Shown: positions 40,201-54,500, numbered from the stretch's first letter. The stretch is 64,000 bases of DNA from Pelecanus crispus (GCF_030463565.1 NC_134643.1:74025721-74089720); one strand, 5' to 3'. Numbers and translations: made by a program. Notes: generated by a model not told the origin, from the letters alone.

Positions 40201-43200
40201 AGTAGTTAAAAGTTAACCCTTCATTGTCTATTTGAAAGTGGTCGATTTGGGGAAAAATGGTGTATCTTTTATTGCAGCACTATAGAAAGTTTTTGTAAGC
40301 AAGATACTAAGAACCCTTATTTTAATTAAGTGTTGTTTAGGATACCTATTAACCTTTTTTCTACTCTTTGGCTTCTCACACTGCACTCCTTCAGCCAGAG
40401 GAGCTCACGCTGCTGCTAATAAAGCTGAGACGGCAGCAAGCTGAACTGAGTAGTATCCGGGAACACACACTAGCACAGCTCATGCAACTAAAACTTGAGG
40501 CCAGCAGCCCAAAGGTCAGCTATAAAGCAATGTGTGTCATGTACCATTCTCACTAACTTGTAGTCATTCATTAATCGAAGTTTGCATTGTACCATTAGTG
40601 CAAAATTTTCTGACTACTGTGGGAGTAGAATAGAGTAACATTGGTTCTTTGTGTATGTGATGTTCTGCTATTAACCCTTTGAGGCTTTACTCACAGCTTT
40701 TTGATATTAGCCAAATCAAAATTACATAGGAATATTTTAAAATATATTGTAGTTAAGTTTAAAGTTAAAGGTTTTTAACCTTTTGTTCTTATAATCAAAA
40801 TTAGTAGTGATAGATCATGAGATTAATTTATTGTTTATACTGCCTTATATCAGATACAATTTTATTTGTAATCTGTATATGAAAATCAGGACATGTTTAA
40901 AACACAGTTTTATCAAAGGGTTTATAGTTGTCTGTGTCATAGACATTTACATGAGCTTACTGTGTTTTGTATGTAAAACCAAAATGTAGTGTACTAGTTT
41001 GTAGTCTGATTTGTGGCAAACTTTCGTCACTTCTGTTTCGGGATCAAAGCTTGTTAACAGTTCACCAAAAAAACCCAGATAAAAACAGCATTATATTTCT
41101 ATGTAAAACAGAAAGATCACTGTCTAGCTTACATCTTTTAAAGCTCTTTTCATGCATTCTGCACCTTCTGTCCCTTTCCTTTTTTCCCCCTGACTGCTGC
41201 CTGCTAGAATGAGATTCTTTCACATCACCTTCAAAGGAATGCCATATATTTGGATCATCAGGTGGGATTTGCAATTTTCTTGTGTGTTTACGTTTCTTAA
41301 TGCTTTTTGCCTGCTCCTATCAAACTGGAAATATTTGGGGAGAAGGATTTTCAGTGCCTTTTATGAAGTTGGATATTTAATATGTGCCCTTATTAAGTAG
41401 CACAGACTATCTTAATCAATTACAAGTTTGACATGTAATGGAAAAAAACCCCTCAGTTTAAAATTCATCAGAATACAGTAGCCACTCGCCAATTATTTTT
41501 TTTGTTCTTCATTTCCTTCTTATAATAACACTAACTGTAGCATTTTATCATCTTTAACCAAAGTCGTAATATATTTCCAAGCTCATATGACACACATGCA
41601 ATTTATAGGAAATTAGTACTTCTCATAATTTTAGTTTTCCCAATTAAGAAGAGTTAGATGTTTCTACAGGACATTAAATGAAAGGGAGGTCAAACATGAA
41701 AAAATGTTTTAAACAAATCATAGCATGGCTCTACTTCTTCTCCTTTTACTCAGTTATTTCCTAAAGATTTATAGAGGAATAAGATTTTACTTCTTTACAA
41801 CTTCTGATAATTTATGGAGTGAGGATACAATTCTGTCTTCATGAATGTAATTGATTGCCAAGTGAAGAATTGTGATATCACATACCTCTTTATGGCTTTG
41901 TTGCATCATCAAATGGGACTTCTGTACAAGTTGTGAGAAGTTTTTAAATGGGAAATATTTGCTAGCACTTGTAAAAGACAGTCATAAGAGCCTAGAAGAA
42001 ATGCAACTGCAACTAGGTCCGTTAGTTAAAAACATAAAAATTGCTAGAGCTTTTTCTTTTTCTAATATTCTTTCTTCTAATGAAATTTTTCAGCTGTACA
42101 CTTAAAACCAACTCTTCTTAGAACTTTTATGTCCTACGTGTTCCTGTGATAGGATTTCAATGAGTTATTAAAAACCACACATAGACACATGCACACACGC
42201 GCACATGCATGCACGCACGCTTGGTTCACCCAGTGACTTTATTTTCCTATTATCTCTTGGAAACAAGGTGTGAATTGTGACCAATTCAGTTAGATGGCAA
42301 TGCATTTCTAAACGTCTGTCTTGTCTTAAGGGGCTGCAGGAGGTCCAAAACAGTAGGGAAAAACTGCTTGCTAAATTAGGCCAAAATATTTCGTCCAACT
42401 CAAATATTTCCAGTTTATAACGTTTTGGAGTAAGGGAATAATTCTGTCTTCAACAATGTAGTTCATTGCCAAGAAAGGACAACCGTCTATGTGAAGTGTA
42501 AAACTATGTACCATGCTGTTGCTTGATGAGCCAAGCTTGTCAGTATAATAGACAGGATTAAACAGAGGGAATTACCTATGTGTAACATGCAAAGTGGTAT
42601 AAAGGATTTTCTTTTTACTGGCATCAGATAAAATTTAGAAATGTAATGTGATGTGATAAACATTAATTTAGGGAAGTGTCTAAGTCTTATAAATGTGTCA
42701 CAATTACCCCTACCAGAGATGCAAGAAATCACTGCACTTCTTACAGTAAGAAATCAGTATCAAGTCTAAAATATATTACCTTAATCACAATATCATGGTC
42801 AGAACAGGTTGGAATACTTGTCCCAGTTTCTGATCAGTTTTTCTTTTTTTTCCCTTGTTTTAATATAATACTGCCACCTACCTGTATGAAATAAATCCCC
42901 CTGAGAGTCTCTTTGCTTTGAGTACCACGGCTTTTAGGGGTGGTATCTCATTATATCTTTTTGTTACTTTGTCTATTATCAGTTTACCTTTATGTTGGGA
43001 AGAAGAAAATCAAAGTTTCTTTTAGTCTAATTGAGGCCTTTCCTGCTCATTATCCATGTCTGTAACCAGCTAGCATAATCATAATCACTTGCCCTCTTTG
43101 AATTTTAAATGTCCAGTATACTTAAATTAGGTTTTCCACTCATATTTAATCTCTGAAAATAGCATCAAAACGTGCTTTGCCTAGAGCATGTGGTAGAACT

Positions 43201-46200
43201 CCAGCCCTGTTATCTTCAACTCTCTCCTTTTTGGTCACAAAGAATTCAGTACTGTACATAACAATAATTAGTAAGTTTGTACTGAGGTTGCACAGGTGAA
43301 TTTTCAGGCAGACTAAAGTTCACGTGTAGGGAGGGTAACTTTTATGCTTATTGCAGTAAGTTGTTGTCTGCTGATTAGGTGGCTTTCTTGTCAAGACTAA
43401 AGAATATCCCGTAGCCTTTCTTAAGTCACGCTCTTTTTTGTACTGCTGTTTCCTTTTGAGATGCTTACAAATTCTTATGTTACTCTTTTTGATGTTTTTG
43501 TATTATGCTTTCAGAATTTTTGTTGTTGTTGTTGGAGTTCAGAGATAGAGAAAAAAAAGATTGAAGAGACTGACACACATGTATCCAACATATGATTTCT
43601 TTGATGTCTTATGGCCAAAAGAATGATTATCAGGCATCCTTGTTTTTTTTAAAGTAAGGTTGTGAACCACGCTGCTGACTCAAGGTTCACAGAGAGGCAG
43701 GACAGAGACTCATTTGCCTTTTAAGTAGTTCTTTGGACATAGCTAGCAACCCTAAGCAGTGATGATTTGTCTGCCAATGTGGGACATGTTATGAGGGCAC
43801 ATATAATTTCAGTATTCGGCATTATCAAATTTTAAAGGATCACTTACTGTGTATTACTAAATCCAAGCCAGCAGTATCCTTAATGTATTTGTACTCAGTG
43901 ATTACAATAACACTAATGAAAAGTTGGAACATAGATTTTTCAAATAAAAGTTAGACAAGCTTTTTTTTTTCCTTTGTAAATAAATCCATGGCAAGAGGTC
44001 CCCACTTGAATCTTTCTGTTACTATGGAGAATCCCAGCAAACCAGTCTTCTAGTACGCTTCTTAATTTTATGTTGATAGTAAAACTTTTTTTCGGCTGAA
44101 AAATCCTTTTCTACTGAGCTCAAGCTATCTGTGTAAAACTCTCCACGTGCGTTGTCATGTTGATCTCAGCATACCCCAGGTTGGTTTGTCACAGTAGAAG
44201 CTCTACTAAATTTCATTTAGTCTTTTTTTTTTTTTCCTGTTTTTTGAAATGGCTATTTATGTAAATAGTTTAGGTGTTAAGTTGTTCATACACTTCTGCA
44301 GGTACTTGCATTTTTAGTTTCTTTCAATTTTCAAAGGATGCATAAAAATAAACAGAACTTGAACAAGAAGTTGTCAAATAAAGGAGTGAAGGTCCCACAG
44401 CCAACGTGCATGCTGTCTTGGTGTTTTACTTCTGTTTTCTCCTCTTCACCACCCTCTTTCTGAGATGCTGAAGGTCGTTCTGGGAAAAAGTAGTAAATTA
44501 AGGGAGGCTAGAATAGTGCAAGGGGGTCTGGATAGAACTGACAGATATGCTGTATTATATGTGATACCTTGTGTTTCAGCCTAAAATTCTGTGTCCTATG
44601 TTAGCAACATATAGGATACTACTCATATTTTTCAGGTTATCTGGAAAAGGTAGAGTGAGCTGACTCAGCCACCACTGTTCTTGTTTTTGCTGCTGCTTTT
44701 TTTCCTTTTCACTCTGGAGGAAGAAGGGAGGCTCAAGGACAGGGGCTCTGTAGGGTGAAAAAAAGACTGTGCTGGAAGCAGCATTGCTGTAAAAAGAAGG
44801 CAGGAAGGAAAAGTTCTTTTTCCGTCTTCTTTTGGACAGAAGATTAAAGAGCAGAGGAAAGGTAGAGAAAAAAGCTTTGTCAGGTCCTATTGCCACCGCT
44901 TTTACCTTCAGGAAGCTTGAGAGGAAATGGATAAAACTGCCAATCTGAGCCCAGTCTTTTGTCACCCATAACATATGGTCTTATCTCATCAGTGATGTCA
45001 GCTCTCCTGGTAGGGAGCCACTATTTCAGCTGATCACTGCCGCCAGAACAGCATATACTGAAATGTCATCTGTGTAGGGTGTTACCAAACACAGAAGAGA
45101 ATTTAGGAAAAGGAAGAGAAAAATTGTCAATAGCTTGGCTTTACAGTTTAAAACGCAAAATACCCACTCAGGTGCTTGCTCATAAATAATCATAGAATCA
45201 TAGAATCATAGAATCATCTAGGTTGGAAAAGACCTTTAAGATCATCCAGTCCAACCATTAACCTACACTACCAAGCCCACTCTAGACTAATCAAGGGTAG
45301 ACCAGACTAAACCATATCCCGAAGTGCCACATCTACCCGTTTTTTAAACGCCTCCAGGGATGGTGACTCCACCACCTCTCTGGGCAGCCTGTTCCAATGC
45401 CTGACCACCCTTTCCGTAAAGAAATTTTTCCTAATTTCCAGTCTAAACCTCCCCTGGCGCAGCTTAAGCCCATTTCCTCTTGTCCTATCGCTAGCTACTT
45501 GGGAGAAGAGACCAACACCCACCTCACTACAACCTCCTTTCAGGTAGTTGTAGAGAGCGATAAGGTCTCCCCTCAGCCTCCTCTTTTCCAGGCTAAACAA
45601 CCCCAGTTCCCTCAGATGCTCCTCATAAGGCCTGTGCTCCAGACCCTTCACCAGCTTCGTTGCCCGCCTCTGAACACGCTCCAGCACCTCAATGTCTTTC
45701 TTGTAGTGAGGGGCCCAAAACTGGACACAGTATTCCAGGTGCGGCCTCACCAGCGCCGAGTACAGGGGGACAATCACCTCCCTGCTCCTGCTGGCCACAC
45801 TATTCCTGATACAAGCCAGGATGCTGTTGGCCTTCTTGGCCACCTGGGCACACTGCTGGCTCATGTTCAGCCGGCTATCTACTAACACCCCCAGGTCCTT
45901 TTCGGCCAGGCAGCTTTCCAGCCACTCCTCCCCAAGCCTGTAGCGTTGCATGGGGTTGTTGTGACCGAAGTGCAGGACCCGGCACTTGGCCTTGTTGAAC
46001 CTCACTTGGCCTTGTTGAACCTCAATGTAGTTGTTCATATAGATCGTATGTCAAGGAGGTGTTTTTTTCATTGTTTCCAACTGGAAAATGCTTTTATATG
46101 TTACATCAGTAAAAATAAAAGCAAAGATGAAGCATCACTTCTGGGGAGAAAGTGCTAAAGCTAAGACTGCTGGATTTTATTTGGTTTTACTGCTGTGTTG

Positions 46201-49200
46201 CTGTGTGGCATCAGGCAGTTCACACTTCAGTTTGCTTATGAAAATCTTAATTCCAATTTTTGTGACTTCTTTAATTGGAGAGACTGTATGGATATAATAC
46301 TATAAGTATTATACATAGGTTCTAAAATGTGTCCTTTACTGTACAAAATATTTTTTTTTCTTTCTGAAGCAAGAGAAAATCAAGGCTTATTTCTCTTATG
46401 AACAAGCAAATATTTTTCCTTGAGCTATTTGTCCAATGTGAATAGTGTCCAGCTTCAGTTTGGGAGTAGCCTCATGATAATGCTTTAAGAGCACAAAATA
46501 GGTATCCTCTTCACCTTTTAGAGCACGGGACTTGCCATTGTGTCCCGTGTAACCTGATTTACTTTGCCAGTTCTTCAGTACACATTGCTTTGTGTATGCG
46601 CTAGCTTTACTTAACAGAAGGTTTGTGACAGATTCGTACTCCCTCCATAACTTAACTTCTCAACAGTTAAATGTCAGTATTTTTTGGAAACATTATTTCC
46701 TAAAGGGAAAAAAAAAGCTTGCTATATTTGACTGCTACAAAGGCTGGCATTACTTTACCAATTATCTGTTTTTTGATCTTTGTTCCATAAGGGCTTAGGG
46801 AACGGGAGCTTTTCTGGAAATAACTGGGCTTTGCACAGTGTTAGATAAGCATGGTTAAGCACCAATGGTAGTAAAAATGTTGGAAGAAGTCTTATAAATC
46901 AAAGTTGGAGCTGGCTGGAGGACAAAACATTACTTCAGAACATCTTTTGAGCAAATCCACTTTGCTGCTTTTCTAATCTGGATGAGAACAACCTTTGAAC
47001 AGTTCCACAGAAATTAATTCCAGCGTTGTCTATTATTGGCCAGAAAGGAAAAATTTGAAATATTGTAAAAAAGAATTAGCCAAAGAACCTGAAGGTGTTG
47101 AAATCCTCCTAATAAAAATGCATCCAAACCAGTATACTCCTAATAAAATATTTCAGCCTTAGAGCAATTTTTCCTTTACAAATATTTCAGTTGGCTGTAG
47201 TTTGATTGCTTGGCTTTGGACCTTATTGTTGATATTGCTATTGAGATATCTTTTGGTATCACCCGGTGCACCCACTCACCACTCTTTGGACAAAATTTTA
47301 ATGTAAAGGGGGAACAACTTCTCGTGTCAGTTCTAGTTTTCTGTTTATGTATACTGTAGATGATGGAGCAAATGGGAGGGGTTGCTTGTTTGGTTTTTTT
47401 TCCTGCCTTGAACAAACAGAGCATCATAAGCTTGCCTTCTTAAGATAAGGTACTCTTTATTGGGTGATTAACTTACCAGCTGATCAGACTTTACTATGTA
47501 TAAAAAACAACAACAACAACAACAAAAAGGTCCACTACCTATAACAATAAAAATGTGTTTCCCATAAGGAGAAAAAAAAATACTTCCCCAAATGTGCAAG
47601 TTAGTTTTTTTCCTAAATAATTATGGGCAAGAAATTACAAAAGGCATCAAAACCTCAGACTTTCTGTTGCATTTCAATCTTTGAAACAAAACCTTGCCAT
47701 GCAAGTTCATGGTGAGTGCATATATATACATAAAGATAGAGTGAAAGATCATAAATGTGCATACACACACTTCCTTCCTGTTTAAGCATACTTGAAACAG
47801 GTATTGCTGAAGAGGTCTTAAAGTTTCCAACAAAAATAGAAGGAGGAGGATTGTGTATTAAGTGACATTTCAGTTTCTTTTGGAGAGGAAAATTATCTAT
47901 TTTCATAATTTTTCCCTTACTCTTAGGGAAAGTCTCCTTTTCAAAATGAAAAATCCCATACTATTGTCTGTGTTGCATACGTTTCTGAAATCCTAAATGT
48001 ATGCCATTTTTACCGTAATAATCAAAGAATCTGTTTTTGGCATTTGCACACATATCACTAAATACTAATCATTATAGAAAATGTCTGACCAGTTCCGAAA
48101 TAGTTTCACACCTGTATATGGGGGTGGATAAATACAATGAGTAATGATTCAAAGTTCCTAAGTATATAAATCAGTACAGTATATAAAGGCATTTTGTGAT
48201 ACATGAACGTAAGTCTGAACCTCGCTTCGATAGTCAGAGGCTGGGAATGCTTGTATCTTTTTAATGTACATTGAGTTATTGAATCTATAATTTAAAAGGT
48301 TTTCTGATAAAGGTTTGAGTATTTCTATTGCATAATCCAATAATACTTTTCATTTCAATATCGTGCAAAGCCGAGCTTATTTTAAGCATTTTTTTTTAAA
48401 AAAGGGAGAGTGTTGGTGAATAAATATTACATTGGTTTTGAGCATTTATGTGGTTTTGCTACATTTGTTTGATATTATTAAACTTTTCAGATGTTGATAT
48501 TACTGAATGATGGAATATATAAAAAGCATGGGATAAAATGTAATCTACTGCATTATTAGAAAAAATTAAAGTAGAGGCTATATTTTACAGTGTCGTCTTT
48601 CAAATCTAGCCATGCTGTAAACTGATGTTTGCTGTATGCTCCTCCTGATTTGAAATAGATGAAAGAGAATGAACCTTTAATCACCATGGTTCACACTATG
48701 ATTGAGAACTCGGCGCTAAGACCGCAACTGTACCAGCAAGTAAGGTCTTGGATAGTGAATGAAATTGCTTTATCATCTGCGAAAATTTTCCTTAGTGACA
48801 GTTTTGGTTGTTCCTCAGATTTATTCATAACATTGGTGTTTCTCTTATTTGCTTTGGAAAACCACAAGTCATCCATGCTTTATAAAATGCTGCGATATCG
48901 TTAGCATGGCTTTTGCTGCGTTTTTGTTGTTAAGTATTAAATGTACCCTTTTGAATAACTTTTTCTGTCTAGATGATTTAATTAGTCGATGTTTTATGCA
49001 GGTGTCCAGTAAATTCATGAAACTTCCAATAAGCTTCCAACATTTGTCTTAGCATGACTCTCTGCAATTAGTGTTCAAAGGTGCTTCTTTCTTTTGACCA
49101 CTACAAAAGCATGTGAGTGGTGTTTACCTGGTCATTTCTGGCAATTTTGTTTTGTTCTAGGAAGTGGATTTACAAGTTTTTGTTTGCACCTACCAAGCCT

Positions 49201-51495
49201 TTAGCCACTGAAGAAAGGAAGGATCAAAATTACTTTGATCTGGGGACTGTAAATCCAAAAGGCAGTGTCTGTTCATAAAGTCACAGCAGACTTAACCGTG
49301 CACACTTACAGAGTATATAGTGATGGTTGTAAATGGTAAGATGGAAGAAGAATCAGAAATGTGAATGGAAATATTGTCTGTGAGTTGAGACCTGCATTAA
49401 CTTATGAGCATGGCCAATACGTATCTGTTGGCACTGCAGTGTCTTAGGGATACTGGGGCTTAACTGAATAGCTCCTGTCACATCAGGGAATGTTTAAGAA
49501 GTTTCTAGCTTCAATGGCAGCAAAGACGTTTTACTTAAATGACTATGATATTTTGCAGCAGATGAGGTATGTAATTCTGGCTGTCAGTCAGAAGGGAATA
49601 CCTGACCAGTTCCCTTACACTTGCATTTATGCCTTTGTGAGCCAGAATGACATGAAAAGGTTGCACAGTTTGAAGAAAAGGAGACATTCTGCCATGCAAA
49701 AAAGTCATTTATTAGCGATTAATGCTTTGCCATGTTTCTAAAAAATGCCGTAGCTTAATTTCATGTTTCATTTTTTTTGGAAGTCCACTCCACATTGTAG
49801 ATTTGCTTGTGATCCAGAAAAGTTGCAAGAAAAATCACAGCTTTCCAAAGGAAGTTGCGTTGTGAGTGACTTCAGTTTCAGCATCATTCAATTTGTGCTC
49901 CTATGTGCAAAATAGGAGCTTTAACATGGAACCTGAAGGAACTATTTGGGAGAAATGGGGGAAGTAAGGTGCCCTCACGCCCTAAATGAAATCGGGTTTT
50001 GTTGTGGGTTTGTTGTTTTTTTTTTTTTAAAGAAGCCTAGCTGTTATGATTTTTTTAAAGCAAATCAATTTTCTGTGATAGAGTATGTAAGACAAATAAG
50101 TCAACATACATAAAATGAACAGAGGTGCTTTGGATGTATCAGGCTAAACTAGCTCAGCTTCTAATATAGCCACACTTGAGGTATAGCTGTGCCTGGGCTA
50201 GTTGGCCTGCTTACTTAGGGATACCAACAAATTTCAGAGTGCTGTCTGTCTTGATGAAGCTACGCTGTCAGCTGAGGTATCGCTACACAGCACTGCCTTC
50301 ACCTTGTAGACATACCTGCTGCTTCGTATTTGACACTGAATAAGTACCTTTTTTGACACTCTTGTCAAAGAAACAGTGAATCTAACAGGTCAGGAAGACT
50401 GAATAACCTTTTATCACTAGAGATGTGGTCTCTTCAGGTCAGAGTGTTTGCGACATGTTGGCAGGCTTGTGCAGAAGAACCCGTGTATTGCATAAACTGG
50501 AGAGCAGCAAGACTTTCTGCTTTCACGCATGAAGTGTCCTATATGAAATATTGCATTAGCTGTCTTCCAGGAAAGGATAAAAATACACACAAAATTTCAC
50601 TGCCTAAATAGTCTTCTAAACTTTTGTAATGTAAAACTAACCTGTTTAAAATTCTGGCAATTTCCTTAAAGTTTAAACAACACATAATTTTTTATTCAAA
50701 TAAAATAAATTGGGTTTACCAGTCATCTTTCCCACTGCAGTTTTAAAGAAATGTAAACAATTGGGAGAAGCCTCTGTGTAAGCAACTGAAACCTGTTCTG
50801 TTGTCAGGATGATAAACTAGTTTCTGATGACTGTAACCGTTCCTGCGGGTAGAGAAAAGGATCTTTCTTTGCTTCAGTTTATTCAGTTCCGTTTTATGAC
50901 TGAGCTCATTTAGAGTTAAGCAAAGGAAAGCAAGAAAAGCTTGTATTTAATTAAAAATTAAGGTGTCTTGCTTCCTGTTTGTTTGTAATGATTAACGGTT
51001 CTTTAGTAAAATAGCTAAAATATATACTACTTCAAATGTATTATTTATAAGACATTTTTGTTTGTGATTTGTTACATCTTCACAGTTACTTAAATCACTT
51101 TGACTTACATCAGTCTGCTCTATAGACTCTACTGTAAGTTTACAAGGATAAGCCAAGGCAATGATTCCATATGTAGACACAAGAAAAATAGAGGCTTTTT
51201 ACAGCCTGGACCCATTTCTACCTTGGGGTTTTTTTTGTTTCTTTCTAATACTAGGTGAGGAGTGTTAATCTTGTTTTCTAAAGCAGTATACGCTGATTTT
51301 AAAAAGTAGAATTGTCCTCAGTTCCTCTTATGTGTGTGAGTTCCCTAAAGAGCAAAGAACAAAAATCTGAGTGCAACAAGCTAACATCCAGGTCTTTGCC
51401 TGGATAATTGTTCTAAATACCTTAAAATATATAAAATTAGTCCTTGATTTTTTGCTCCTGTAAGGATAGGGAGGTCTTGTTTATGGCATACTTTA

Positions 51496-51555
<60 letters not shown>

Positions 51556-54500
51556 GCAGCTGCATACATTTAAACTGTTATGCATGTTAGATTTTGAGAT
51601 TTGTAGGTAGAAATATTTTTCAAGTTTTGTTATGAACACAAGATGATTATATTTGATCTAAAAATCTTGTGTTTCCAATTTGTATTTGAAATATTATCTG
51701 TCACATTATGCAAAATTAGAGGAGAATCTTGCTTACGATAGGGTAAGTGCCCATTTGCCCTGCTTCCTGATAGTAAGAAGTACTTTAAAAAAGAAAAATG
51801 GAGGAGGGAGAGAAAGCCTCTTGGAAGTCTGACTTTAACCTCATGCTCCCCACAAAATGTCCTAGATTGTCCTGTTTTAATTTCCTAAGTGCAGTATCTT
51901 GCAGAGATACTTAGTGTGCTCTCAGGGTGTGAAATTTCCTCCCATATATTTATTGAATCAAAATGATTAGCAGAACCTGAAAATAGCTTATAAGGCAATG
52001 AAATAATACTTTCACTTAAATGTTTTTAATATTGACTGCTTAAATAGGTTTAACCTCCTCATGTCTTGAGAGAGATTTGCCTAATCTGCATTTACTTGGG
52101 TAGAAATTTCCCTCTAAGGACATCTTACGTTGTGTCCATTGTGGTGGATTTGTGATTCATTTGGTACTGGTGTTTGACGGAGATGCGGACTGTACAGTGG
52201 GACTGTAAAGTAGATGACAAATTATTTCTAACATAAGATGGAGGTTCAAGTGAGGTCACTTTACCTTTTCACATGTAAGGTGCATGTCTGGCCAAACTCT
52301 GCGTGTGCAGTTTGCTTTTCAAAAATGGTAAGTTCGATTTGTAGGTATTCAGGGTGCTGCTCCTTGATGTTTGGGAGCTGTGCAGTGTATTTCATCATGT
52401 TAAGAGGAATGGACTTTTTTGTATTTGAGTAGGCAAATGTCGAGGAAAAGTGTAGAAGTCAGCAGCAAGTCATGTCAGTGGTTCAGTAGGTGGCACTCTT
52501 TCTCTGAAATTACTGTCCTGCTAAAGTATTTGTAGGAACGATTTGGTGAGAGGCGTTTGTTGAACGTGACATAAAATATATTTCAATAACTTGATTGCTG
52601 GAGCTCTTATAATGCATTTTCCAGGGTTATCAGATTGTTAACCTTGCTTGTAATGTGTAATTGCGTTTTGTCTACTACAATTCCTCTCGTAATTCCAGTA
52701 GGATGCAATAGCATTCTGTACTTTTTGCCTTAAGCTGATTTATAGATGTGCTGTGGAAAGAGGAGGTGTTGTTTTGTCAGAGACAGATTAAGTGTTTCAT
52801 ACTATTTTTAGAGTTTTTGTGTTAAGTCTATGTAAAATGTTGCAGTAGAAATGTTGAAATGAAGTGGTTCTCCAGCAGTGCCTATTGTGGGAAACTAGTA
52901 CCGCTAACAAAAGCAAGAATTTTAAGTGTGATAGGATTTTAATAAAAAGAATTAGCACGTGTATAGTATTCTTTGAAAACATGTTTTTGTTTTCTGAATA
53001 CTTAAAATATATTCCTTTTAGGAGGTAGGCAGGGATAAGGATGCTGAATTGGCAAGCTACTTTAAACTAGGCTATAATTAAGGTTGAAATGCCAAAATAA
53101 TAAATGTGTCTCTTTTTTTTTTTAAAAAAAAAAAGTGTAAAAAAAAATACTGTCTTGAAAAAATAACACTAAATTTTTCCAGGCAAGCCGTATAAAATGC
53201 TGAGCAGTGTCTTGGGAAGATGTATTTATCTAATAGGAGATAATCTTTCTTTTGTAAAATCTTTCTGTTGTGAAATATAACTAGGTTTTCTGTGTAAGTT
53301 AAAGACATTTGGCCATGTTTATGAGTTTTCTTTTAAATATTTCCATTCCTCATTTTTCTCTCATTGTGATATAATCAACAGTTAAAAAACACAACTCTGC
53401 AACAGTAGGAGTTTAAATAGATATCTTAATTTTTGTGACATTCATGAGGTGCAAAAGTGCTGTGGCTTTTTTCATATTCCAACACTCATTTTCATAAAAT
53501 GTCCATTTCAAAGAAAGTTATTGTGTGGTTTTAATACACTATACATACTTTTAAATTGTCACCAGGTGCATTTGCATGAAGTATGTGGACATAATGTCTT
53601 GAAATGAAACACTTAACTGTGTTGAAGATTTATTGTATGTTTGGAATGCTTGTCTGATTAACCCTTCCCTAGTCCTTTTATCTAATAGTGTCCTTTAACA
53701 TGGACTTGTTTTTTTATAGTCTTGCACTATTAAGACGCAATGACCTAACTATGACAGATACGTGAAAGGAAAGCATGTATGTTGGGACTCAATGCACATG
53801 TGTTTTTAATTAAATAGAATACGAAGGTTGATAGTGGTGTGCCAAAACTTGCTGTATAGGACATTAAGTAATTACTGTATGTGACAGTCCATTCTGAAAT
53901 GGGGAGCTACCTTTTTTTTATGTAAAATAGTTTTAAATCTTGTTACTGGTCAGTTCAGAGACTGAAAGAATTAAGCACTTCATGTGAGGAGCTGTATGAA
54001 AGTAGTTTGAGGATACCTTACATGCTGATTGGCATGAGGAGACAAGTTTGCCTAGGTCCAAACATAAAATAGAATGGCTTCTATTTATGGCATTTTTGGT
54101 AATACTCTGTTGGAGGGGAGGGAATCCATATGAAAAAGTAGGCAGAAAGGTGTTTGGCGGCACTTACTGGGCCTATGTCTGTAATGACATATTTTACACA
54201 CATTTTGTGTACTTAGGTCATTCTGTTCTGATTTCAGATTCACATCAGAATATCCTCCTTGTGAATGCACTTGACTTTAGCGGGCCTAGAATGGTTAATC
54301 CAAGTAGAATGAGTCCCTGTATTTAGAATGCACATAAGACAATGTACATAATGATGCATAACTGTGTCTAGGTGTACTCTGGCAGTTTCATCTTCCTACA
54401 TAATCCATGTCTGATTGAGTTAGTTGTACGTCTTTAAAAATCCAGTTTGCATTAGAAACATAGCCTGTTAAGTTAATGCAACTTTCTACTGACAGTCTGC

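Larger units (their letters stand above)
41262..48658 (+). other. PLEKHA5: PLEKHA5 intron, 7.4 kb
   Basis: Phase-0 intron. It holds a pair of diverged direct repeats (41815 and 42426), an alternating purine-pyrimidine tract (42185-42220), a TTG run near 43520, the best-preserved CR1 copy (45190-46040), a weak MIR-like relic (46180-46250) and a CAA repeat (47506-47526). Confidence 0.85.

Noticed and set aside
44576..44974. 133-codon minus-strand open frame, the longest not explained by CR1 or PLEKHA5
   Set aside because: Composition is driven by A/T and K/Q/F-rich low-complexity sequence, with no domain, start context or splice structure, and it lies in an intron.
45397..45885. 162-codon plus-strand open frame
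   Set aside because: It is the antisense shadow of the CR1 ORF2 frame on the minus strand.
48740..48904. Continuation of the 48659 exon frame into the intron
   Set aside because: The frame is open to a stop at 48904, but a good donor sits at the point where the known protein junction lies; retained only as a theoretical intron-retention terminus.
49490..49741. 84-codon open frame tested as a missing long-isoform exon between 48739 and 54681
   Set aside because: No PLEKHA5 similarity and no matching splice sites at the frame edges.
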